The translations under genes and the position numbers were made by a program. A model generated the notes under the pieces. That model ran no database searches. It saw only the letters and a program-made list of their open reading frames with translations, and had not been told where the DNA came from. DNA of 64,000 bases from Marinobacterium iners (lineage in GTDB: Bacteria > Pseudomonadota > Gammaproteobacteria > Pseudomonadales > Balneatricaceae), in assembly GCF_017310015.1 (NCBI RefSeq), contig NZ_CP022297.1, positions 3,348,001 through 3,412,000 on the forward strand. Reading direction: 5' to 3'. Of this stretch, positions 57,659-64,000 are shown in pieces; position 1 is the first letter of the stretch, and each line of letters starts with the position of its first letter.

Positions 57659-58417
57659 TCAGCTTTCAGCAACGACACGCTTGCGCTCGGGCAGGTAGTT
57701 GCGCAGCATCTGATCGATTACACGCGGGTTCTGACCCGCCTGGATCGCCAGCAGGCCGTCGATGATCAGGGCCTGATTCAGCGCCTCCTCATCCTTGCGT
57801 ACCTCCAGCTTGTCCGCCACCGGAATGGCAAACATGTTGGCGATCATCGCACCGTACAGTGTCGTCAACAGTGCAACCGCCATGGCCGGACCAATCGATT
57901 TGGGGTCGGACATGTTGGACAGCATCTGTACCAAGCCCACCAGGGTGCCGATCATGCCCATTGCCGGTGCCACATCGCCCATGGCTCGGAATATCTTGGA
58001 GCCAAAGTCATGTCGCTCGTATGTAAGGCCTGCCTCTTTCTTCAATAGCTGTTTGACTACCTCAGGGTCATGCCCGTCCACCAAAAGCTGAATACCACGT
58101 TGCATGAACTCGGAGGAAACCTCTTTATCCTCAAGTGACAGCAGCCCTCCCTTGCGTGCAGCATCTGCCAGATCAACCGTTTCGGCAATGATGTCCTCAG
58201 GGTTAACCGACTTGAACATGAACGCTTTTGCCATGATTTTTCCGGCACCGAGAAACTGCCCAAGGGTGAATTTCATCAACACCACCAGCAGTGTTCCGCC
58301 GACAACAATCAGCATGGATGGTGGGTTAACAAAAATACCGATATCACCGCCCAGTACCATCGCGGCAACGATGATAGCAAAAGCCCCTAAGAGACCAACG
58401 AGGGTAGCCAGATCCAC
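57659..58417 (-). CDS. pomA: Flagellar stator protein PomA (MotA family)
   Basis: 252 aa from a GTG giving VDLATLVGLLGAFAI, with AGGAG seven nt before it; Vibrio PomA (253 aa) starts the same way (MDLATLLG). The 14-residue longer frame is rejected. Four membrane helices are present, with ALLTTLYGAMIANMFAIPVADKLEVRK near the end, typical of the MotA/TolQ/ExbB fold. Together with PomB it forms the ion channel of the sodium-type stator, suiting a marine cell. Confidence 0.95.
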   Translation of the reverse strand: MDLATLVGLLGAFAIIVAAMVLGGDIGIFVNPPSMLIVVGGTLLVVLMKFTLGQFLGAGKIMAKAFMFKSVNPEDIIAETVDLADAARKGGLLSLEDKEVSSEFMQRGIQLLVDGHDPEVVKQLLKKEAGLTYERHDFGSKIFRAMGDVAPAMGMIGTLVGLVQMLSNMSDPKSIGPAMAVALLTTLYGAMIANMFAIPVADKLEVRKDEEALNQALIIDGLLAIQAGQNPRVIDQMLRNYLPERKRVVAES

Positions 58418-58540
58418 TGATCGCTCCTGAAAATATGTACCGATGCTAATAAAGGGCAAGAACGCTGACTTTGCCAGCAGCAGATCATACCAGAATTAAA
58501 CATACGTTCACGCTTTGATCAGCTTTTTCCATAGCTCTGA

Positions 58541-58569
58541 TTGACCCCTGTCGGCAGGTTGGTTAACGT
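58541..58569 (+). promoter_or_regulatory. Promoter of xseB-ispA-dxs
   Basis: TTGACC (-35) and TAACGT (-10) with a 17-bp spacer, ending about 31 nt before the xseB ATG. An 8-bp inverted repeat CGTTCACG / CGTGAACG (58505-58512 and 58567-58574) brackets it. Confidence 0.5.
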
Positions 58570-58599
58570 GAACGCCTTAACCGATCAGATGAAATCCGC

Positions 58600-58839
58600 A
58601 TGACCCGCAAAGCCGAGAAACCCGACTTCGAACACGCCCTGTCAGAGCTTGAAAGCCTCGTGGTACGTCTTGAGCAGGGAGACCTGCCCATTGAAGATGC
58701 CCTTGCTTCATTCGAGCAAGGGGTACGTCTCACGCGTGAATGTCAGACCATTCTGCAACAGGCCGAGCAGAAAGTGCAGCTGCTGACTGAGCAGGATGGC
58801 GAAATTCACGCCAACGACTTCCCCAACCGGGAAGAGTAG
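58600..58839 (+). CDS. xseB: Exodeoxyribonuclease VII small subunit
   Basis: 79 aa (E. coli 80). The conserved FEHALSELESLVVRLEQGDLPIEDALASFEQGVRLTRECQTIL helical hairpin is present. It binds the large subunit XseA (not in this window) to form ExoVII. It heads the conserved xseB-ispA-dxs operon; ispA begins 2 nt after its stop. Confidence 0.96.
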   Translation: MTRKAEKPDFEHALSELESLVVRLEQGDLPIEDALASFEQGVRLTRECQTILQQAEQKVQLLTEQDGEIHANDFPNREE

Positions 58840-58841
58840 GC

Positions 58842-59738
58842 ATGGACATTCAGCAGGTACTGGCTCAGTACCGCTCTCGCACTGAGCTGCAGCTTGAGCA
58901 ACTTTTTCAGGAAACGGCCTCACTTGAGCCCCGCCTGCCCGAAGCAATGCGTTACGGCCTGCTTAACGGTGGCAAACGCCTGCGACCGGCACTGGTCTAC
59001 CTTAGCCACCAGCTCTGCAGTACCGACCAGCCTCCTCACGCCCTGACTGACCGGGCAGCGGTTGCCATTGAGTGCATCCACAGCTATTCGCTGATCCATG
59101 ATGACCTGCCGGCGATGGATGACGACGACCTGCGTCGCGGCAAGCCCACCTGTCATATTGTCTTTGATGAAGCGACAGCCATCCTGGCCGGTGATGCCCT
59201 GCAGTGCCTGGCGTTTGAGCAACTGAGCGAAATCATCGACCCAACACTGGCACTGCGTCAGCTGAAGATGATGCAGGTGCTGGCACGCGCCAGCGGTCGG
59301 CAGGGCATGGTAGCCGGGCAGGCGTTTGACCTTGGTCATGTAGGCCAGCCTCTGACACTGGAGCAGCTGCAGGCAATGCACGCCTGCAAGACCGGAGCAC
59401 TGATTACCTGTGCCGTAGAGCTGGGCGCACTTTCAGCCGGTGAGCCGGAAGGCGAACGTCTGGACCAACTGCGTCGCTTTGGCGACCTGGTCGGGCTGGC
59501 ATTTCAGGTCCAGGACGACCTGCTCGACATTGAAGGTGATACAGCCACGCTGGGTAAACCCCAGGGGTCTGATCAGGCGCAGAACAAACCCACCTATCCC
59601 GCTCTACTGGGCATGGAAGGTGCACGCTCAAAACTGAACCAACTGCACCAGGAAGCCGTAGCCATACTCACAGGCTTTGGCCCTGATGCCGAAGCGCTGA
59701 TTGCCCTGACCGACTACATTGTTGCGCGTGACCATTGA
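58842..59738 (+). CDS. ispA: Farnesyl diphosphate synthase
   Basis: 298 aa. The two Asp-rich motifs of trans-prenyltransferases are LIHDDLPAMDDDDLRRG and FQVQDDLLDIEGD. It makes farnesyl diphosphate from IPP and DMAPP. Its stop overlaps the dxs start by 4 nt, linking it to the pathway's first enzyme. Confidence 0.96.
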   Translation: MDIQQVLAQYRSRTELQLEQLFQETASLEPRLPEAMRYGLLNGGKRLRPALVYLSHQLCSTDQPPHALTDRAAVAIECIHSYSLIHDDLPAMDDDDLRRGKPTCHIVFDEATAILAGDALQCLAFEQLSEIIDPTLALRQLKMMQVLARASGRQGMVAGQAFDLGHVGQPLTLEQLQAMHACKTGALITCAVELGALSAGEPEGERLDQLRRFGDLVGLAFQVQDDLLDIEGDTATLGKPQGSDQAQNKPTYPALLGMEGARSKLNQLHQEAVAILTGFGPDAEALIALTDYIVARDH

Positions 59739-61519
59739 GCATGTTCAATCGGATTCCTGACCAGCGACCCGATACCCCCTTGCTGGACCTCGTCCAGTCT
59801 CCGACTGATCTGCGCCAGTTAAGTCGTACCGACCTGCCTGAACTGGCCCGGCAACTACGTGCCTTTTTGCTCTGGTCCGTGGGCCAAACCGGAGGACATT
59901 TCGGCGCAGGCCTGGGCGTGGTCGATCTGACCATTGCACTGCATTACCTGCTCAATACCCCTGATGACAGCCTTATCTGGGATGTGGGCCACCAGAGTTA
60001 TCCACACAAGATTCTGACCGGTCGGCGCGATTCCATGGCCAGCATGCGTCAGAAAGGGGGTCTTTCCCCCTTTCCAAAACGCACCGAAAGCCCCTATGAC
60101 AGTTTTGGTACAGGCCACTCCAGTACCTCGATCAGTGCCGCACTGGGCATGGCGCTGGGTTACCGGCTACAGGGTGAAAACCGCCGTACCGTAGCGGTGA
60201 TCGGTGATGGTGCCATGACCGCAGGCATGGCGTTCGAAGCGTTGAATCATGCCGCCCACACCGGTGCCGACCTGCTTGTGATCCTCAACGACAACGACAT
60301 GTCGATCTCACGTAACGAAGGCGGCCTGGCGAGCTACCTGGCACGCAATCTGAAACAGAAAATGGATGGCCCCGTCACCGCCGCTCTGTTCAAGGCACTT
60401 GAGTTCAATTATTCCGGCCCCGTGGACGGACACGACTTCAGCCTGCTGCTGCCGGCACTGGAGCGGTCACTGCAATGCCCCGGCCCACAGTTGCTGCATG
60501 TCATCACCCGCAAGGGCAAAGGTTTCGCACCGGCCGAAGCGGACCCGGTTGGCTACCATGCTCTGACCAAAATCGAGCCGCTGGCTGCAGTCGACAACAC
60601 TGCCAAACGGCCCAAGTACTGCAATGTATTCGGCCGCTGGCTCGCCGAGACTGCCGCTCGGGACTCACGCCTGATCGGGATTACACCAGCGATGCGCGAA
60701 GGCTCAGATCTGATCGAATTCTCCGAGCGCTTTCCCGAGCGTTATTTTGACGTTGCCATCGCCGAGCAGCACGCCGCGACTCTGGCCGCGGGCTTCGCCT
60801 GCAGCGGCATGAAACCGGTGCTGGCGATCTATTCCACCTTTTTGCAGCGTGCCTGGGACCAGATCGTACATGATGTGACGATTCAGGATCTCGATCTGCT
60901 GCTGGCGATTGATCGGGCAGGGCTGGTGGGTGAAGATGGCGCTACCCACGCCGGCAGCTTCGACATCGCGGCGTTGCGATGCCTGCCCGGTCTGCTGCTG
61001 ATGACACCAGCCGATGAGACCGAGCTGGAAGCGATGCTGACACTGGGCTATCAGTACCCGGGGCCTGCCGCCGTTCGCTACCCCCGTGGCAGTGCTGCCC
61101 TGCCACAGACAGACGATACAGCTACACTGGATATTGGCAAAAGCCGAGTACTGCGCAGAGGAAAACAGGTAGCACTGCTCAATTTTGGCCCGTTGCTGGA
61201 CAGTGCGCGCCAGGTAGCCGACACGAATGGCTATACGTTGGTGGACATGCGCTTTGTGAAACCGCTGGACAGTTGCATGGTCGAGCAACTGGCAGATGAG
61301 CATGAACTGCTGGTCACGCTGGAAGATCATGCCATTCAAGGTGGGGCAGGCTCAGCGGTAGCCGAGTTCTGCACTCAGGCGGCCCTGGAGACAGAACTGC
61401 TGCTGTTGGGGATACCGGATCGCTGGATAGGTCACGCCAGTCGCAGCGAGCAGCTGGCCGAGTGCGGCCTGGATACTGCCGGTATCGAAACCGCGATCCG
61501 GCAGCGCTTGCAGGGTTAG
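59735..61519 (+). CDS. dxs: 1-deoxy-D-xylulose-5-phosphate synthase
   Basis: 594 aa, about 26-30 residues shorter than typical (E. coli 620). The thiamine-diphosphate motif GDGAMTAGMAFEALNHA...LNDNDMSIS, the catalytic Glu in VAIAEQHAATLAAGFA and the C-terminal MRFVKPLD/GGAGSAV are intact. The missing residues lie after SISRNEGG: only about 35 residues separate it from GPVDGHD, against about 65 in E. coli. That segment is a mobile, poorly ordered region in known structures, so the enzyme is probably active. DXS starts the MEP isoprenoid pathway. It abuts ribA tail to tail. Confidence 0.95.
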   Translation: MSMFNRIPDQRPDTPLLDLVQSPTDLRQLSRTDLPELARQLRAFLLWSVGQTGGHFGAGLGVVDLTIALHYLLNTPDDSLIWDVGHQSYPHKILTGRRDSMASMRQKGGLSPFPKRTESPYDSFGTGHSSTSISAALGMALGYRLQGENRRTVAVIGDGAMTAGMAFEALNHAAHTGADLLVILNDNDMSISRNEGGLASYLARNLKQKMDGPVTAALFKALEFNYSGPVDGHDFSLLLPALERSLQCPGPQLLHVITRKGKGFAPAEADPVGYHALTKIEPLAAVDNTAKRPKYCNVFGRWLAETAARDSRLIGITPAMREGSDLIEFSERFPERYFDVAIAEQHAATLAAGFACSGMKPVLAIYSTFLQRAWDQIVHDVTIQDLDLLLAIDRAGLVGEDGATHAGSFDIAALRCLPGLLLMTPADETELEAMLTLGYQYPGPAAVRYPRGSAALPQTDDTATLDIGKSRVLRRGKQVALLNFGPLLDSARQVADTNGYTLVDMRFVKPLDSCMVEQLADEHELLVTLEDHAIQGGAGSAVAEFCTQAALETELLLLGIPDRWIGHASRSEQLAECGLDTAGIETAIRQRLQG

Positions 61520-62128
61520 TTATTCATCCTTGAAGTGGTGTTCGGTCATCATGTGGCCGAGCTTACCCATCTTGGTTTGCAGATAGCTTTCGTTGTGGCG
61601 ATTCTTACCCACCTGCAGCGGTACACGCTCAGACACGTTGACGCCGTATTTCTCCAGTGCTGACACCTTGCGCGGGTTATTGGTCATCAACTTCACGGCC
61701 TTGATGTCCAGATGCTCAAGCATCGGTTCACACATGCTGTAGTCACGCATGTCGGCGGCAAAACCCAGCTGCTCGTTGGCTTCCACTGTATCGGCACCAC
61801 CATCCTGCAGGTGATACGCCTTGATCTTATTCAGCAAGCCAATTCCCCGGCCTTCCTGACGCAGATACAGCAGTACCCCCCTGCCCTCTTCCGCGATGCG
61901 CTTCAGTGCTTCCTGCAGCTGGAAACCACAATCACAGCGCAGGCTGAACAGCGCATCGCCGGTCAGACACTCGGAGTGAATACGGGCCAGTACCGGCTCG
62001 TCACCGGCCACTTCGCCGAACACCAGCGCGACGTGCTCTTTCCCGGTGGCGGGGTCTTCAAACCCCACCATGGTAAACACCCCCCAGGGGGTTGGCAGCC
62101 GCGAATCGGCTACATACTGAACTGACAC
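61520..62128 (-). CDS. ribA: GTP cyclohydrolase II
   Basis: 202 aa (E. coli 196). It has the zinc-binding Cys cluster SECLTGDALFSLRCDCGFQLQ and the catalytic DMRDYSMCEPML and RQEGRGIGLLNKIKAY motifs. It opens GTP for riboflavin synthesis. It is the stand-alone RibA form with no RibB fusion. The stop abuts dxs with no spacer. Confidence 0.97.
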   Translation of the reverse strand: MSVQYVADSRLPTPWGVFTMVGFEDPATGKEHVALVFGEVAGDEPVLARIHSECLTGDALFSLRCDCGFQLQEALKRIAEEGRGVLLYLRQEGRGIGLLNKIKAYHLQDGGADTVEANEQLGFAADMRDYSMCEPMLEHLDIKAVKLMTNNPRKVSALEKYGVNVSERVPLQVGKNRHNESYLQTKMGKLGHMMTEHHFKDE

Positions 62129-62174
62129 CTTGGTTGTTTCCTCTGCAAATTCTTTTTCAATTCAGGCTGTCGGC

Positions 62175-62648
62175 TCAAAACAGCCAGATCAGCCCGTGCA
62201 GTACTGCGGCGGCCATAACGCCCGCAAGCACATCATCCAGCATGATACCCAGCCCGCCGTGTACCCGCTTGTCCACAGGGCCAATGGGCCAGGGTTTGAG
62301 AATATCGAACAGACGGAACAGGATAAAACCCGCCAGCGCCCAGACCCAGTCCACCGGTACCGCGATCATGGTGATCCAATAGCCGACAAACTCATCCCAG
62401 ACAATGCCGCCGTGGTCATGAACACCCAAATCCCGGGATGTACGCCCACACAACCAGATCCCGATCATAAAGGCGAGCAATACCAGCAGCAGATACATCG
62501 CCAGTGGTGTCTGTGCCAGCAGATACCAAAGCGGTACCGCCGCCAGAGTCCCTGCCGTACCCGGCGCCTTCGGCGAGGCACCGCTGCCCAGACCAAAGGC
62601 CAGAAAATGGACCGGATTGCGCCACACCGAGGCGGGGGCTTTATTCAT
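62175..62648 (-). CDS. pgpA: Phosphatidylglycerophosphatase A
   Basis: 157 aa from the ATG giving MNKAPASVWRNPV, whose start overlaps the end of thiL. PgpA motifs: FGLGSGASPKAPGTAGTLAAVPL, VWDEFVGYWITM and LFDILKPWPI, with several hydrophobic segments. It dephosphorylates PGP in the membrane to make phosphatidylglycerol. The order nusB-thiL-pgpA is the usual gammaproteobacterial one. Confidence 0.95.
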   Translation of the reverse strand: MNKAPASVWRNPVHFLAFGLGSGASPKAPGTAGTLAAVPLWYLLAQTPLAMYLLLVLLAFMIGIWLCGRTSRDLGVHDHGGIVWDEFVGYWITMIAVPVDWVWALAGFILFRLFDILKPWPIGPVDKRVHGGLGIMLDDVLAGVMAAAVLHGLIWLF

Positions 62649-63618
62649 CTTCACTCCTGAAATGATCCCAACTGCCAGGCAATTCACCCAGCACCGCTGT
62701 CCCCGCTTGCAGAACCTGAAGCCCGATGTCGGCGGTTATTTCACCGACATCGGTCAGGCGAATGCCGAGCGCTTGTGCCGTTTCCAGACAGGCCGACAGC
62801 TGTGCGACAGGTACTGTCAAACACAGCTCAAAGTCTTCGCCACCAGCCAGCGCCCAGTCTTGCGCCTGCTGTGGATAAAGCTGCTGCAGGGCGAATGAGA
62901 CAGGTAATTGATCCACCTGCAGCCGCGCTCCCACTCCGGAGGCTGCGAGGATATGGCCCAGATCACCCAGCAGGCCATCCGAGATATCAATCGCCGCATG
63001 TACATGTTCACGCAGACTTTGAGCCAGCTCAAGCCTCGGTTCCGGGCGGTAAAAGCGCTGCCTCAACTGTTCAACCGCTTCTGGCTCTGCACTCACGGGC
63101 AGCGGCTGCAGCAGCGTTTCCAGACCGCCACGGCTGTCCCCAAGGGAGCCAGTCACCAGAATACGATCTCCGGGAACTGCACCACTGCGAAGCCACGCCT
63201 GGCCATTCGGCACCAACCCATGCACCTGTGCACTGAGGACGCAGACCGGGCCACGGGTGGTATCCCCTCCCACCAAGGCAATACCCAGCTCACTGCAACG
63301 TTGAGACAGTGTGCGCGAGAAGGCCAGCAGCCAGGTTTCATCCGCCTGCGGCAATGTTACAGCCAGCGTAAGCCAGGCGGGGGCTGCGGCCATGGCCGCC
63401 AGATCACTGACCGCGGCTCCCACAAGTCGCTCGGCCAGTTGTGCGGGCGAGGTACCGGGCAAAAAGTGCACGCCCTCCACCAGGGTATCGATCGACACCA
63501 CCAACTGCTGACCTGGAGGCACCTCCAGTACAGCGCAGTCATCACCAATGCCGTTGATGACACCGGCACCGGTTTGCTCCTGCATAAAGCAGCGTCGGAT
63601 CAGCTCGAACTCACCCAC
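62641..63618 (-). CDS. thiL: Thiamine-monophosphate kinase
   Basis: 325 aa. Motifs: GIGDDCAVLEVP near the N-terminus, VSIDTLVEGVHF, GAAVSDLAAMAA, GGDTTRG and MHAAIDISDGLLGDL-like AAIDISDGLLGDLGHI. It phosphorylates thiamine monophosphate to the pyrophosphate, the dxs cofactor. It lies 16 nt after nusB and overlaps pgpA by 8 nt. Confidence 0.96.
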   Translation of the reverse strand: MGEFELIRRCFMQEQTGAGVINGIGDDCAVLEVPPGQQLVVSIDTLVEGVHFLPGTSPAQLAERLVGAAVSDLAAMAAAPAWLTLAVTLPQADETWLLAFSRTLSQRCSELGIALVGGDTTRGPVCVLSAQVHGLVPNGQAWLRSGAVPGDRILVTGSLGDSRGGLETLLQPLPVSAEPEAVEQLRQRFYRPEPRLELAQSLREHVHAAIDISDGLLGDLGHILAASGVGARLQVDQLPVSFALQQLYPQQAQDWALAGGEDFELCLTVPVAQLSACLETAQALGIRLTDVGEITADIGLQVLQAGTAVLGELPGSWDHFRSEDE

Positions 63619-63634
63619 GCGAATCTGTCATCGT

Positions 63635-64000
63635 TCAGTCGGCAGCACGCCGAGCACGAATTTCAGCCGCACGCACGCGCTGGGCCAGCTTGTCGAGAAT
63701 GCCGTTAACATACTTGTGGCTTTCTGTGGCACCGAATATTTTGGCCAGATCAACACTTTCGTTGATCGCCACACGATAGGGCACCTGCAAACGGTGAATC
63801 AGCTCGTAGGCTCCTATGCGCAGCACGCTCAGCTCCACCGGGTCCAGATCGGTCAGCGGTCGGTCCAGAAACGGACGATAGGCCTCATCCAGATCCTTGC
63901 TGCCTGCCGTAACCCCGCGCAGCAGCTCGGAGAACAGCTGTACATCGGTGGTGCTCATGTCGTTATCGACCCGAAACTGCGCCTCGATCTCATTAGCACT
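63635..64000 (-). CDS. nusB: Transcription antitermination factor NusB (5' end beyond the window)
   Basis: 121 codons of coding sequence are visible. The frame is open through the window edge: the residues before Met at 63958 read NEIEAQFRVDND, which fits the NusB interior, so that Met is not the start and about 20-30 N-terminal residues are missing. Recognisable segments are DPVELSVLRIGAYELIHR, VPYRVAINESVDLAKIFG and SHKYVNGILDKLAQRVR. NusB joins NusE on boxA RNA for rRNA antitermination. It is the first visible gene of nusB-thiL-pgpA. Confidence 0.93.
   Translation of the reverse strand, partial: SANEIEAQFRVDNDMSTTDVQLFSELLRGVTAGSKDLDEAYRPFLDRPLTDLDPVELSVLRIGAYELIHRLQVPYRVAINESVDLAKIFGATESHKYVNGILDKLAQRVRAAEIRARRAAD

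Noticed and set aside
1..64000. CRISPR arrays, tRNA/rRNA genes, insertion sequences, prophage
   Set aside because: No regularly spaced repeats, no tRNA-like cloverleaf I could recognise, no transposase, integrase or phage structural genes were seen.

Overview
The window is a contiguous piece of a gammaproteobacterial chromosome with a moderately high GC content. I infer a marine relative of Pseudomonas/Oceanospirillales, perhaps Marinobacterium-like. The pointers are a FabY-type ketosynthase, a long pseudomonad-like psi subunit next to rimI, a RegBA/RoxSR pair, a PomAB sodium-type flagellar stator, a BCCT transporter and the order miaB-phoH-ybeY-corC-lnt / leuS-lptE-holA. Genus is not provable from the sequence alone. 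I see no tRNA, rRNA, insertion sequence, prophage or CRISPR. Most of the window is core genome.

Layout. 0-13 kb: OmpA-type lipoprotein, fabY, a small lipoprotein, prfC-tatD-family hydrolase, folE2 behind a near-perfect Zur box, an RND efflux pair and a chemotaxis receptor. 12.7-21.2 kb: a nitrite assimilation island with nirC-type transporter, PP2C/Ser-Thr kinase fusion, nirBD, nasR and cobA. 21.2-28.6 kb: exonuclease, cNMP/CBS/DUF294 protein, BCCT transporter, redox two-component pair regB/regA, a CbiM-like membrane protein and rimI. 28.6-36.1 kb: psi subunit, leuA, a MalY/PatB aminotransferase, the complete EF-P set (efp, epmA, epmB) and small proteins. 36.3-47.2 kb: miaB-phoH-ybeY-corC-lnt, a DUF1451 protein, leuS-lptE-holA, a cytochrome c lipoprotein and trmL. 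47.2-54.6 kb: ntrC-ntrB, glnA, a small exported Cys protein, typA and a DUF1456 protein. 54.7-64 kb: pip, dtd, an OsmC protein, pomAB, xseB-ispA-dxs, ribA, pgpA, thiL and a nusB gene that runs off the window.

The most interesting system is regulatory. nirC, nirB and cobA each begin with a sigma-54 (-24/-12) promoter. Each is followed by an untranslated leader holding a small hairpin with a six-base loop that has A at position 1 and G at position 4. The right arm of that hairpin is also the left arm of a strong intrinsic terminator just before the gene. That is the architecture expected for ANTAR-protein antitermination, and the ANTAR protein NasR is encoded in the middle of the island. The same window carries ntrBC and glnA, with sigma-54 promoters and NtrC-like sites before glnA and before ntrB, so both layers of control (nitrogen limitation through NtrC/sigma-54, nitrate/nitrite through NasR) are encoded here. 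The catalytic assimilatory nitrate reductase and a dedicated nitrate transporter are absent from the island.

Other readable control elements are a Zur operator before folE2, a RegA/PrrA-like palindrome before regB, an inverted repeat abutting the OsmC gene, and a 78-bp palindromic intergenic element between efp and epmA.
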